Positions 12,453 to 25,429 of a DNA stretch of 64,000 nucleotides are shown piece after piece; position 1 is the stretch's first letter; each line of letters begins with the position of its first letter. The notes below the pieces were generated by a model that worked only from the letters and a program-made list of their open reading frames with translations, was not told the DNA's origin and made no database searches. A program made the position numbers and the translations under genes. Source of the stretch: Deroplatys truncata (lineage: Eukaryota > Arthropoda > Insecta > Mantodea > Mantidae); assembly GCA_030765065.1 (NCBI GenBank), contig CM060975.1, positions 167,496,993 to 167,560,992 on the forward strand. The letters run 5' to 3'.

Positions 12453-12738
12453 CCTAGTCTAGGGGTACCATGCTGGCCTCTAGTTCCTGAGGTCGCCGGT
12501 TCAAAACCAGCGGAGGGCGATGGATTTCTGTGGGCGTAAAACTCCTTAGCATGGCTTCCTTCGGAAGGGAAGTAAAGCCGGTGGTCCCGTGTCGTAGATT
12601 ACGGCACATGAAACAATCTCAAGCCTGATATAGAGGCATCTGAGCAAAATTTGCGGTCTTTCATGCCCAGTATAGAATGGGACGCTAAGGACCTTGTAGT
12701 TAAAGAGCACTCGTAAATAAAACTCAATTTCATTTACA
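12453..12738 (+). mobile_element. tRNA-derived SINE, S1 family, copy 2
   Basis: Head with A box tctaggggtaccatgctgg and B box ggttcaaaacc, body cgatggatttctgtgggcg, ggtggtcccgtgtcgtag, ctttcatgcccagtatag, and an AT-rich 3' end near 12738. It is the forward copy that shows the family's polarity. The head resembles tRNAs of the gtggttaccat type (Val/Asp/Glu-like). Confidence 0.85.
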
Positions 12739-13689
12739 GGATAGCTTTCCAGAGACAAACTTTTCCACACATAATACAATACCCTAAACATTGCAACGTG
12801 AGATATGACTGACTCTTGCCAGAATTGAATTATTAATTAGGTATTTTCGGTTGATCTGGGGTGGAGAAGAGTAAAACTCGCCTTACACGTTGTTATTTTT
12901 AATGTAAGTCGTACAACGTATTCCGCTAAACAGTAAACCAAACGTTATTTTCCAGCACTAATTTCAGTTACATTCAGCACATCGTCTGGAATATGAATTT
13001 CGCTGCCAACAATTTAAATGTTGTCTTCAATTTGTGTATTTATTGCATTTTTTTATTTCCAGTTAATATTCTTTAAGAGAATGCTATTTGTTTACAAAGG
13101 AGGTGACAGGAAGTTGAGATTATATTCACAATTTCCACCTTTACTCGTATATAAAATAAGCTTTGCAAGTATGTAGATAAATTGAAGCATGTGTAGGTGC
13201 AGAAAGTCAACAGTGGATGGATGATCACCACAAATGTATTTGTGTTAAAATGCATTTCCCTAGTTCAATTTCACCGAAAATTAGTATTTCAGGATTTCGT
13301 TCTGTTCCTTTTCGATTAAAAATGTCTCCTACTGCAATTGTAGCATGGTAGGACATGCCACAAGGACATTTAAGGAGCTTTACTAATTTCCTTAAGTGAG
13401 CTTCCGAGGGCAGTGGAAGTAAATTATTCGTAAGGCTGCCTGTAACTCTTAGTATTTATTTTCAAAAGTAGATAATCCAGGGTAAATTCTTCATAACTTA
13501 TCCATCTTTTTAACATTGACCAAATTAACATCGTGTCTACCACAATCTTCTGTTTTTTGTGCTAAGAGATGCAAACCGTAAACCATCTTGAATGCGTTAA
13601 AACGGTGTTTAATTTTGTATTGACAATGTTATCTCTAGAAAATTTATTTTAGCTTTGGCGATTTTAAATTTTATAGTGTCCTAGGATAG
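12739..13689. other. AT-rich intergenic sequence
   Basis: No gene or repeat recognised. Confidence 0.5.
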
Positions 13690-14245
13690 GGCAGGACTAA
13701 AAACGGAGGGGGACTTAGCGCCTCGAATTACGCAGATCTTTTGTGCTTAGGCCCCGAACGGGGCGCCCCCGGAGGAGGAATAAGGTGAGGAGGGACAGAA
13801 GGTGGTGGGACCAGGAAACACGACAGGCAGAGGACGGGTCTCTACCCTTACAGAGTTGAACTCCCTAGGTGCTGGCTGGTGCAGCCGACGCCCCTTCCCG
13901 TGGGCTTACACTCCCCTGGGGGGCGGAACCAGGAGAGCGCTCGCAGTCAGGGGGGATGACGGTTTCCTCAGAGCATCCTTTTCCCCTGCCATGCACATGT
14001 CGAGATCTCCCGCCGGCACTTGCAACCCTGAAGAAAACTAAGCAGATGAAAGGTGAAGTGAAATGAGAGTGGAGATGAAATGGAGGTACAGGAAGTTGAG
14101 AAGGATGTAATTATTCTTCCCAGCATTCGCCTGGCGACTCGCGGAAACCCGAAAAAAGCCATAGGTAAGGAAGGTCGGCCTTGGGAATCGAACCTACGAC
14201 CTCCGGAATGCGGACCACAGACGGAATCGCCTGAACCATCCCTCT
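13690..14245 (-). mobile_element. Long GC-rich tRNA-derived SINE with shared central domain
   Basis: Minus-strand head (about 14170-14245) with A box gggatggttcaggcgattc and B box ggttcgattccc. Then come ggcttttttcgggtttccg and gtcgccaggcgaatgctgg (central block), a pyrimidine-rich stretch (ctccatttcatctcc) and a GC-rich body of about 350 bases. The layout parallels 7505-8130 although the bodies differ. Confidence 0.7.
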
Positions 14246-15282
14246 CGATGTATTGTATCCTAATCAAATTTCTTTTCTGCTTCTTAATTTATTCAACAGA
14301 GCGATCATCTCCATGGCATCCGTTTAAGTTCTCAGGTTCAATGTGTTGCTACAAGTAGGCTCATTTGCACTGCTGACTCATTTATAGAAGTAATATTGTT
14401 AAAGCCAATCTTGTCAATCACCAATGCGTGTCTTTTCACGGGTGACTTGGCCTTTGAAAAGTACTTGCACAAATTAGGAAACATGCGGAACCTTATCTGG
14501 CTTTAGTTTTCATATTTGCCTTGGTATTTTTACTGTTTCTTCGTTTATTACACAGGCTTTTGTTAAACAGTCAATAGAAAAGTGAATGTCACACGCAGTA
14601 GTTATGAGTAAGTTTCCTGACTTTCCTCTGGATGGCCTTTTCCATTTTAAGACAACACTCTCTTTGGGTGGTTTAAAGAAGTGTCTCGTTCCTATAGAAC
14701 AAAGGTGGTGAAAACGCCTTCCTTCCGCGAGTAACCAAATATTCAACACGCACTGCATCACTCAGCAGCACGTGAAAAATAAAGGGACAGTTACAGAGAG
14801 GGAACGGCGCCTACGAGTCAAAATGTCTCGCGAGTCCCGTTTACGCCACCTCTGCTGTAGACTGACCGGATAGCGAAACCTGCAGCCGGGTGCGAAACCT
14901 GTGTGCATCTTGCATTCTTTATGCACTACACTCGCACAAATAATAGTTATGTAGACGCTTAGCGTATATCACAGCCTGCACTAAGTAACAGAGAAGCAAT
15001 CGGCAGACAGTAAGCTGCCTGACATTTGTCACAGAGGTAAGAATTTACTTAATTGCAGATTATAAAGTAATAAAATGCTTACTAATAATAGCTAAACCAG
15101 CATAGTGGATGTGCTGCCACTGCTTCGCGTGAACACCGCGTTCTTCGCTTAGCTTACGAGGCAAACGGGATAGATCACACTACTTCTATGCCCTATTATT
15201 ATACACAGAAGCCCACGATATTTATTTCTTATCGACTTGTATTGCGGTGGAGGTTCGGAGCTTCATTTCTGTTAAATTTGCT
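14246..15282. other. Intergenic sequence
   Basis: 14770-15230 is GC-richer than its surroundings but shows no recognisable protein, RNA or repeat. An open stretch on the minus strand at 14510-14761 encodes 83 residues (with CDIHFSIDCLTKACV) that I do not recognise. Confidence 0.4.
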
Positions 15283-15532
15283 AAAAAATAAAAAATGAAA
15301 TGAAATTTTATTTATGGACGCTTTTTAACTGCTGCGGTCCTTAGCGTTCCATTCTATATTGGGCATGAAAGACCGGTAATTTTGCTCAGAGGCCTCTTTA
15401 TCAGGCTTGAGGTTTTTTTGCGTGCCGTAAATCTACGACACGAGACACTGGCTTTACTTCCGTAGGAAGCCACCTAAGGATTTTTACTCTAGAAAAAATC
15501 CATCGCCCTCCGCGGTGCTTGAACCCGCGACC
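15283..15532 (-). mobile_element. tRNA-derived SINE, S1 family, copy 3, 5'-truncated
   Basis: Matches the body of the other S1 copies (gacgctttttaactgctgc, gggcatgaaagaccgg, aaaaaatccatcgccctcc) and stops just inside the tRNA head, so the A box is absent. A 10-base target duplication taaatttgct lies at 15273-15282 and 15533-15542. Confidence 0.88.
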
Positions 15533-15542
15533 TAAATTTGCT

Positions 15543-16002
15543 CAAGAACCATGTTTATCACCATTCTTTGTTTTTCCTCTAAATATCTCTTTGATCTGCA
15601 ATGACAAAATCGTTGTTTTGTTCGGGAAACTTTTAAGTTATATTACTATAATGAATTATTTAGTTTTCTGAAAAGTCGAATTAGATTGATTGCAAAAAGG
15701 GGATTAGACAGATGGACTCATTTTGACTTTTCTCTTTCTCTTCTTTTCTTCCGTTTTATCAAGAACTTAAACATCAGAAACTCACTGAGGGCATTATGTT
15801 TCTGTTTTAGAACTGTGGCAGGCTATCACAGAAGTAAAATGTGGAGAAAATATTCCACAATAAAATAATTTGCTCACGAGGGTTAAACATCGTATAATTG
15901 CCAATGAAAAAACGCAGTTACAACCTTTCAAAATACATATTTTTTATTTGTTTTTGTTGTTTTCATAATTTTTCATGATATTCCTTTGTTTTGCTTTTAC
16001 AG
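15543..16002. other. AT-rich sequence before the candidate exon
   Basis: Nothing recognisable except the pyrimidine tract and acceptor next to 16003. Confidence 0.4.
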
Positions 16003-16115
16003 AGGCGAAGGTAAACACACGCAACATTCGTTCCCAAGGCGGGACTGATATCCGCGATGGAATTGCAAAACCAAACGCCCTAGAGACCATGACCACGGAG
16101 ATAGACATATTTTAT
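16003..16115 (+). CDS. Candidate internal exon of an unrecognised gene
   Basis: A 113-base segment of roughly 50% GC in AT-rich surroundings. It is bounded by a good acceptor (ttgcttttacag ending at 16002) and a donor (TAT|gtaaga at 16115/16116). The open frame encodes 37 residues with TRNIRSQGGTDIRDGIAK and NALETMTTEIDIFY. It enters in phase 2 and leaves at a codon boundary. I do not recognise the protein and found no partner exons. The exit phase does not fit a direct join to the exon at 34895, so if both belong to one gene there must be others between. It could also be a chance open stretch or an old transposon exon. Confidence 0.35.
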
Positions 16116-18839
16116 GTAAGACTCATTTTTATATTTCATAAATCAATCCCCTATACAAATTAGGTAACTAAAAGTAGCACACCAAACACTTACAGTTCTA
16201 TAATTCAAAATATTAGCAACATTGTAATTACATAGTTCCTCACATTGTCAATCGATTCAAAGTCTGTTTGCTCAAAGTGTAATAATTCGCATAATACTGA
16301 GGTGGCCATTTTTGTGATTAAAATCCTTTCTCCTTGGTGCAATTCAAACACAAAGCCACCTAAAATCCAGCAATATCGACAGAGCTTGGTCTTCCATTGT
16401 GTCATTTGACAAACCTTCATTTAATAGAACGATAAACCAAAGTGGAAGCAATAAAGCGTGGAAAAAGAGCATATAATCACTGTTAATATAAGCGTTAATG
16501 AATCTATAGAAATAAAACAAAGAAACACAATAGTTTCTACTGTGTAATACTGTACAAAAGGGATTTAACAATGATGCATAGTTATGGAAAGTAATGAAAA
16601 TCAAATTTTAATCATTCATTCTTTCTTTATGCCTCTACATATGCAGAAAATTTGCCGATCACAGCTGAAGCTTTTTGTCAACATTGGTAAGCATTTCTGT
16701 TCTGGGAAAGGATTATAGTACGACAAATATTTGTGCTGTGAATCAACATGTTTCAGTCATTTAAAGCTGAACTGTTTATTGTAGGGTTCTGGGATTCTTC
16801 CTCGTTTGAATGACTTTCCACAGTATTTTTACATTTTAAATAAAAATGGTGTGTAGAGTATGTGTGGCATAATGGTAGCATAAGCAACTATTTTATATAG
16901 GAAAGCCAGAATCTAACCATCAAGTCAAAGTGGGCGATTTCAGATAGCTGAACTGGTTTTTCTGTACCCAGCGTTATAAGATCGATTCCGTAATGCAGTG
17001 AATGCATCCATTAATTAAAAAGTTATGGTCAAGGACAGATCCTTCACGCAACGTAGTTTACTTAGTTCTTTACTGTTTTCTCCTTTCTTTCTGCATTTGA
17101 ACCATTTATATTATAATTCATCTGGTATATTGTAGCGCGCTGGCTGACAGTAGGGCAAGGGATAGAATCAGATAATGGGGTCGACCGGTACCGGGAGCAG
17201 GGGTCCATGGTGAAATCTTGGAGAAGAGAAGGGTGTAAAATAAGGGGTTTGTATGAAAACAAAGGGTATATTGTTCAATATATTGAAGTGACGTTGGGGT
17301 GCCTCTGTAGAGGAGTCGCACGTGCAAGAACTTACACGTATTCACACATGCCTTACCTGCAGAATTCCGGCTGGGCTTGATGTGACACTAAGTGGAAAGC
17401 TAACTTATCGGATTGGGGCATCGGGGTCCTTTACAAACGTGGCCTCGGCGTCGTGGTATGTCGAAGAAAGAGATGATTGAAAGCGATATACGAGTGTACG
17501 TATTGAGGGCCCATATATACGTATCTGCAAGCTATGTAAGCAACCTGGTACCCTGGAAGCCGGTTCTTCCTACATTAGCACATCTTTCGACACTTTGTGA
17601 AATATGATTCGACTTCTCATTCATGATTCCTTCAAGTGCTGCTCAAAAGCAATTTATTCTTGACCGTGTACCACTAATTGCCTGCTTAGGCAGAAATTGA
17701 TGCACTCAGAATTAATAAGAGTTAAATAATTATTTCTGTTAGAAGGTATATCTACACTTCCTTGTGTATATATACTTTATTTTAAAGCATACAGTTACGG
17801 ACCTATATCAAATAATTAAAAATCTTATGGAAAATAATAAATCCATATACACGAGGGGGCAGATAGGAAGCAAGTGTTCCCCATATTAAATAAAAAGAAA
17901 ACAATTAGGGCATATTAATAATGACAGAAAAGGAACATAAATAATAAATAACGTAAACATTTCAACAAAAATTATAAATCCATGTTAATCTTAAATAGCG
18001 GGAGTTAACGGGAAGTACTGTATAGAATATGGGAAAATAGTTAAAAATCTTGTTGAAGGGAAATTGTACCCAGATAACCACTTTCAGTAACTTAACTGTT
18101 ATTGCAATAGAAATCCAGCTTAAATACCGAATACTTGGGTATTTATTTTCTTTCATATCAAACCCGAGATAGGAGCAGATAAGCATTAATATGTCGTCAT
18201 AATCGTCTAGAAAAGAAGACTAAGGCCGCTGATAACGAGACAGCAGTCCCAACGCCCGGCATCGTATATTCTTAACGCTTATATTTCTATCTCCGGTTAA
18301 GGTGAGAGGTAGTTAACCTCTAGTTATTTCTAACTATCGGTTTAATGGAGTGCATCGTATTATGAACGCTAGCTAACGGTAGGCAGTTAATCTTAAGTTG
18401 TATAACAATTCCGTTATGTTGGTAATGCTTTCGTGCGCGATTTTGCGTCACTCAAGTGGAAACTTTCAGCATCAGATCTTCCAAATTATCAATCTCTGTA
18501 ATTTTCGTTGAGACTGCGCACTGATTTTTAGAATTAGTATTATAAAATTATTATTAAAGGAATGCTCTGTCTTTGATTGGTTCAACATTGTATCATTGAT
18601 ATGGCTTTGTGTAGCTTGATAATAGACTAGCTGCAGTTAGAAATGTAATACAGCATACTTGCTATTTATACTGATTTGTGTAGGTTAGCTAGCAATAGGT
18701 ACTTTTCTACATATATAGGTTTCTTTCCTACGTATATAAAAGTTATATGATTTAAAATAAAACATTTAAGATTACATAACTAACGGAGACTACATTTTAT
18801 TTCTCAAACCTACATTACAATTTACGTTCTGAGACACAG
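16116..18839. other. Intergenic sequence
   Basis: A weak tRNA-like promoter pair (tagctgaactgg / gatcgattccg) is seen at about 16930-16990. GC-richer patches at 17130-17600 and 18210-18470 have no recognisable content. Confidence 0.35.
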
Positions 18840-18900
18840 CAGGTGAATCAGCCGCCCTTAATTTTCTGTAACCGTGCAACTTGCCTTCGTTGAAAGTATT
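18840..18900 (+). mobile_element. Terminal fragment of the DUF4817-type transposon family
   Basis: caggtgaatcagccgccctt matches the left end of the element at 30257 (caggtgagtcggccgcccct), and a few further words (tgcaac, gccttc) align. Only about 60 bases are comparable. Confidence 0.45.
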
Positions 18901-20344
18901 TAAGATTTTCAAAACAATTTCTCTCTGCAGCTAAGACTATTGTGAAACCGTAATTATTGACGGGAATGTATACATAATAAAATAAATACGTGATAGTAAA
19001 ATAAACAAATAATTGCAATAGATAATTTTCCTATATTAAATCAATGTATAATGTAAAAAGTCTGAATTGAAAAATTTCTCCGGAAAGGAAAAGGTAATTA
19101 GCAAGTCATGTTAAGAAAATCCATTAGCAACAGCGAGGAGCGAACGCTCTAGGCATAACGATTGCTGGAATGCACTTAGAGCTGTAGCTTAGTACGTTTC
19201 CAAAGTCATGTAGACCAGAATTCTGCAAAGGGAAAGAGTTCTCAGAACCAGGAGGTATACCATAGTAACAAGGTAACAAACGCACACGTAAGAATTGTAA
19301 GATTGGCTCCACGCAAGTAGTCTTGATGGGGTAGTTCTAAGGTAGGCAGAGCTTAGGTAACATAAGGACGTGCAATCTAATCAGAGACACATTCGCTGAT
19401 GTACACATTCTCCACTCTAGATTCTTGTGACGGCTCGTGTTATTTTAAGCGCTCAGTGACGTGCTTGTGTGAGTAAGATTTAGTGGTCATTGCGAGGGGT
19501 CTTGCCGGTAAAATTTTAACGACTCACGGCAAGTTACGCTTCTAATTTCTGTTAGTGCGTAAACGGTTATTTCAAACCACAAAATTTATCAGTTGTTATA
19601 GTTTCGAGTGCTACGATTTATAATCAGTTGCATTCCTTATCTTCAAACGGTCGGCAGCTCGCTTCAATAGCTCAAGTATTAGATCACATTAAATTTCTCA
19701 GTCAATTTAAACTGGTGTTATCCTTCACATTACACTCACGTATACCCTATGAAAAACTCATAGCTTTACCTCTGTAGCAACTGGCGCACGAGACAACAGA
19801 GTGAGCTAGGAGATAACGACATCTGATCAGGTAAACCATACTGCTTCAAAATTGTCGCACCATCGAGCGGCTTTATTAATTCAAATAACGTGGTACTTTA
19901 TCAGTTGTAAAATGTAATATTCGTTCATATACTTAACTGGTATTAACTTTGAAAATGCAAAGGAGCTTTTGAAAACTTAAAAAGCGATTGGTTGGCGTGA
20001 ACCTGAGAACAGGGTTTTGAGCATTTTTGGAAGAGAGCTTTATTGTACTTTCGGATAAATGCTCCAACGTTTATGTGGTGGATTTAAAGTTGTATGGTTC
20101 AACCAGCGATCCATGAAAAATGCTTCTTTTATTTATTCCATCATGATCCTTATTATGTGAGGAAAGAGTCAATTCAAACACTAATTATGATTATGTTATT
20201 ATTAATTCAGTGTAATATTTTCGGTGATGTAAAAGATAATGCTATTCTTTCTCAGTTGCAACTCGGAGACCGCCATAGATGCTAATCGTAAATATTTCTT
20301 ATCTACTTACGTATAGGTTATACAACCGAGTGGGATACCTTGCG
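18901..20344. other. Intergenic sequence
   Basis: No supported feature. 19380-19700 is slightly GC-richer, without recognisable content. Confidence 0.4.
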
Positions 20345-20520
20345 TACTGCCGCCTACCCTCGGGAGGAACGGATGAAATGGAGGAACCATAGGAAGTTAT
20401 AGACATAGACAGGACACAGAGACACATGGAAGACCATAAAGTTCCAGGCTCGAAGATCCGTCCCATACTGGAGCGATGAACGAACCATCAATAAAGCAGT
20501 CCTCTAGTGTCCACGGGGAG
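20345..20520 (-). repeat. SINE body fragment, inverted match to 3978-4160
   Basis: Reversed, it reads cactagaggactgctttatt, gatcttcgagcctggaac and gtgtctctgtgtcctgtct, aligning with 3978-4150. The tRNA head is absent, so this is a 3' fragment or an independent copy of the body. Confidence 0.65.
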
Positions 20521-20969
20521 CACTGTTTATTAAGAATACATTGTGTAATAAGTATCTAATAAGATTGTTATAAAATATCATATATGAATAATATTTGCAA
20601 AAAGTACTTATATATTATGAACAATTAATTACAAATTGTATTAATTATAAAGGAGAAAGAAGAAGAAAAATGAATAACGTCAAAAGGAATACACATTATA
20701 AAGAAAGGACGAAACACATTGCATTTGCAATATTTTAAACATTGTATGACGTAAAAATTAATGTGTTGAATTTTTTTCCCGATTTTTAATATTTTTTGTT
20801 TGATAGTAAATTGGTAAATAATATAATTATAAAAGTGGTGCAGTAATATATAAGTTGAATAATGGACTACCATAAATTGTATTTATTATTAATAATTATT
20901 GTGAAAGTCTTCTATGATAAAAAGTTCAGAAAAATGATACGAAAAAATATCTGAAATAATAAATAAGAT
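20521..20969. other. Very AT-rich intergenic sequence
   Basis: Nothing recognisable. Confidence 0.5.
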
Positions 20970-21635
20970 TATTCCCCCACTCACATGACTTTCACTACTT
21001 TTGTACTACAAATTTTTAGAAACCCTTATTCTCCACATACTTCATACTAATCGAGATAAACATTTACAGGAACTATCTTATTGCTAATTTTCTTGAAGGT
21101 GCAAGGGGAATATAGTAGGCTCTAAGGAATAGTCAACTCTTTTAAGAGCTGGTTGCTATGTGGAGCATTCCATTCTATTTGCATGCCCAGACATAAAAAA
21201 GGGAATAATGAATTCCCATTTGAAAAAATATAACTATTGGAAGGTTCAAACAAATAACAAGGAATATCTCGGAAGTCGTTCACTAGACCAAAAAAAAATG
21301 TATGATATAAATTATGTTTTAACGAGATCTACATTTTTTGTGTAGTAAACTTTGTCGATCTCTTGCGGCTTACCAGTTATGCGAAAGTCATTCAGAACAA
21401 AGAGGAAATTGGGGAAATTCCCAGAAAATTTAAGATATACATTTCATCATAAAGATGCATCTTAAAGATATGATATTTTAAACAGAAACGTTAGTAATTT
21501 TTGAGGAAATAAAAATTTTCGAAAAATATTCAATGTAAAGGGTAGTCTGGGATTGGGGAATTTTGTTGAAAATCTTCGTGTTGTATCCTTGGAAGATACT
21601 AAACTCAAATACCAGGTTTGGTATTGTTTCGGCAA
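20970..21635 (+). mobile_element. M element, 3'-truncated copy of a variant subfamily
   Basis: Left end actcacatgactttcacta, then a variant middle (aaacaaataacaaggaatat) shared with 30095-30120, then gagatctacattttttgtgt, tgtaaagggtagtctggg and cttggaagatac. It loses identity near 21636, where an unrelated 80-base repeat begins. Confidence 0.75.
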
Positions 21636-21709
21636 TGTTCTTCTTCGGTGTAGGAGTAATATGTATTTACATTCTCGCAGCTCAGGCAGAAAACGTTATC
21701 GCAAGCGCT

Positions 21710-21715
<6 letters not shown>
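21636..21715 (+). repeat. Short dispersed repeat, inverted partner at 25744-25833
   Basis: tcttcttcggtgtaggagta, then ctcgcagctcaggcag and gttatcgcaagcgctta, closely matches the reverse of 25744-25833. Confidence 0.7.

Positions 21716-21769
<54 letters not shown>
21715..21769. repeat. (TA)n microsatellite
   Basis: About 27 TA units. The Ile-Tyr reading frames over it are artefacts. Confidence 0.97.
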
Positions 21770-21773
<4 letters not shown>

Positions 21774-24598
21774 TCTAATTCTATGTTGACATGCTGTAGA
21801 ATTGCAGCAATAACTGTGTAATAAATTTTTCGCCAACAATCGTTTCTGGCAAACCAGGCAGACACGATTGATTTTATCAGCACGTTAAATTAAAATGGGG
21901 CAATTAAGAGATACAGCATCCGAAGTACCTGATCATCAAAGAACTACTAGATCAACGAACCCACTTCCGAAGCAGCAATCCCGTTTCAACATGGCGCACC
22001 AACTAGAGGGCATGAGCTAGGAAGGGAAGGCAACAGTATAAATACCTATGTTCGAGTCCTAATCCACACCTAGGACGGAAGGGCATCGCAAAGTAAGTGT
22101 AACATCATACTTATCACTGTATGTACTTGCTGTGTGGATAAACTATAAAGCGTAGTACAAACATGGAAACAAAAGGTAAGAAGGAAATGCACCCGAGGAT
22201 AGGGAAGCTGCATCAAATGCAGAAAAGACTAAGCTCAAATCAACCATTTAAGAAGCTATTGTTAACATGCTGTCTGAGCTAAAATTACAGGATAATACTG
22301 TTAGTACTGAACTACGAGAAAGGTCAACTCTCTAAATGAGAAAGTCATTACAACTAGCACTGAACTAGGTGAAAAAGTCAATTATGTAAATGAAAAGAAA
22401 GTGTAGTAGCCATCGAGTTAGCTAATAACAAATTAGAACTTGTAAGCCAAATTTAAAGTCAGATAGCTGTACTAAATAACAAAACAGATTTGCAAACTGA
22501 GGGATTTGAAGTAACTGCAATAGAGTTAAGGGAAGATCCAAAGGAAGATTAGCCAAAGTGAATACGGAGATGATTGAGAGCTTAGGAGCTGAACATCAAA
22601 AGTAAATAGCAGAAGTAAATAACAAATTAGAACTGCAATCAACAAGAACCAATAAATTAAGGTTAGATTATGCAGGTGTAAATGTAGCTAATACGCTAAC
22701 CACATTGAAGTAAAAGTCAGAGTAGATAAGTGATTATGTACTTTGAATCAAACAATCACTGAATTAAATTCAAGTAGAAAAAAAAAGGATATAAAATTAC
22801 ATGAGAAATGAAAATTTTAGTAGAGTAGAAAACTTTAATCTGAAATGATAACACAAAGGGTGATATTGTAACAATGAAGGAAGAGTTACAGAATGAAATA
22901 AAGATTTTGCAAGAAAGTGTGAATCAAGATAAGAGAAGTCAATACTTTAAACTGGCCTGCAATAGCAATTCATATCAGTAATAAAATAAATGAAGGTTGT
23001 GGTGTCAATACAGAAATCAATGACATTGAAAATGATGAAAACAAATGTTTGAATTTTTATGTGTTAAATTACAACGACAATGTATTTAAGAAATGTACAC
23101 ACAAAACAGTTACACAGCCTGCTGAGGCATACTCATTACATAATTGTAGTACACATCGTGTAACAAATACACATGAAAATTATTCATACACAAATCAAAT
23201 ACTAAGTGAAATTTGTGCGCCTACTTTCGACAAGGAGTAGAAAGATTCATACAGATCCTTTCTTAAGGAAATGGATCCCTATTTAAAAATTAAGAAATCT
23301 CAAACGAGTTGATGATAGTAAGAAAACGCCTCAAGGGGGAAGGTCAGCATTGGTATAAATATACCTTTTCAGGGAATGCGAGCTACATTTCATTCAGAAA
23401 TTTTATTTCTGGTGAGGTATTCGAGTGCCACTAGGCAAAATGAAATCGGAATGGAGCTAGCTAGCTACTGGAAAATTCAACCCTCAGAAAGTATTAGCAT
23501 GACAGACTACTTCCAAAAGATAGCAAATAAATGCAAGGTTATAGAACCACCATTGTCAGAACAGGAAACGATAACAGCTGCTGTTTTCCAGCCACTATAA
23601 GACACAACCTGATTGTTGCAAAGCCAATAGATTTTACAGATGTAATTGGGTTACTTACTGCCTTTGAATATCGGCCAATAACACAGACCGATACACAACA
23701 ACCATTTACAGGAAGCTGCAATAATATTACCACGAAACATCATACCCAAACACGAAATAATAGACCAGAAATACTAAGAAATGGTCAAACTGAAAACAGT
23801 CAGAACAGGCACGAAAATATAAACTTTGGTGGGGGGAAGGGCATAAAGCAATCAAAACAGTAGAAACCGATTCATAAACACATCAGTACCGAATACAAAT
23901 AGAAATGGCAGAAACACTGGGAACCCAGGGGGAAACCCTAGTGTAAGTTACATGTACACAAACAGGAAATATTCCTAAGCATGGTTGCCAACCATACTAT
24001 TAGTAAAATAGAAACCAGAGGCAATCTTATGCAGATCGAATGGGAAACAGATACAAAATACCAAATGAACTAAGCTACACATATAGAGAATCAAACGTGG
24101 ATCCTCAGGTTACATGATTACACAATTCTCCACCACAGCTGGCAAACACCAAGAATGTCGTCGGAAAACGAATAGAGAACTATTATATTGCTCCGCTTAA
24201 TGGTCCTATGACATATATAAACTCGTATCTAGAGTCAATATCAATTAACCCAGAAACGACAGGCAGTAATGCCAACGTTCCAAAAACAACTGGAATTCTC
24301 AGAAAGGAGTTTCTTAAACTACATTACACATAATAACACAATGTCTTACAAACATCTTTTCAAACAACAAACTTGAGTTAATGAGTCCATAATACATAAA
24401 TATAAATATCGTGCATAAGGCATATGAAGCAAAGTTAGATACTGGAGCCACTATGGCTGTCTGCAGCAAAATTCTATTCCAGGAATCGATAAAGAACAGC
24501 ACAGTGAACGTTTTACCGGTGTGTGGAGTTTGTTGTAGTGTAGCAATAGGCACAAGAAAAGAAGATTATGTTAAAGATCCAAGCAGGATGCTGGATGA

Positions 24599-25429
24599 TT
24601 TCTTATAGTCTGGGTACCTTAGCTATAGTTTTCCAGGCTGAGGTTTATGCAATCCTAGCCAGTGTCATGGAAAGCATTAAAAGGAAATATAAGTGTTCTT
24701 ATCCTCTCAGACAGTCAAGCTGCTCTTTAAGCACTTGAATCACCATCAATAAACTCAAAGCTCATCTCAGAATGCCGGAAATCCTTAATGACACTGGCTG
24801 AACACAATAAGGTTCAACTTATGTGGGTGCCAGGACACACAAGTATACCAGGCAAGGAGAAAGCAGATGAAGCAGCCACGATTGGCAGCGAAATCCCATT
24901 TTTTGGTCCGGAACCTGTACTGGAGGTGTCCTACAGACCAGTGAAACAGGTTATTAAGTGCTGGGCTCAAGCAGAACACAGGAACTACTGAAACTCCTTT
25001 GAGGGTTGCAGACATTCCGAGTTATTTATTACAGACCTGGAAAACAGCCGGGCATAGTACTTGCGCGGTCTTACTAGAAGAAGACTTGCATGGGCAACAG
25101 AATTCATTACAGGACACTGTGCCCTAAAGTTTAATCTATACAGAATGGGATTGTTTAACAACCCTATCTGTAGCAGATGTCTAGAAGGAGATGAGAATGT
25201 TACTCATCTGGTATGTGATTGCCCTGCTCTTGCGAATCAAAGAGCAAGTATTTTTGGCAATCACTTTCTAAAGATAGATGAACTATCGAAAGCCTCAGTT
25301 AGCAGTCTGGTTAAGTTCATATCGAGCAACAGACTACTTAACTGATGAAACGGGGGATGCGCAATGGATCTTAAGGTCGCAGTGATTGGGCATAAAACCC
25401 ACCCCTTTTCAAACTAGAACTAGAACTAC
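24599..25429 (+). mobile_element. 5'-truncated LINE (RNase H and C-terminal Cys motif)
   Basis: An 831 bp insertion flanked by a 12-base target duplication, gatgctggatga (24587-24598) and gatgctgggtga (25430-25441). It encodes the end of ORF2: an RNase H region (VQLMWVPGHTSIPGKEKAD), then ITGHCALKFNLYRMGL, the zinc motif CSRCLEGDENVTHLVCDCP and ALANQRASIFG, stopping at 25343. The 3' end is cagtgattgggcataaaacc, finishing with aactagaactagaacta. RNase H plus this C-terminal motif points to the I/LOA group. A few frame breaks separate the RNase H and zinc parts. Confidence 0.9.

Noticed and set aside
17131-17276. A short TG...CA segment with ATAT on both sides, like a tiny LTR
   Set aside because: The flanking repeat is low complexity, 146 bases is too short, and no promoter or poly(A) features are convincing.
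18290-18380. TTAACC-like words suggesting telomere-type repeats
   Set aside because: No regular array of TTAGG; only scattered, partly palindromic words.
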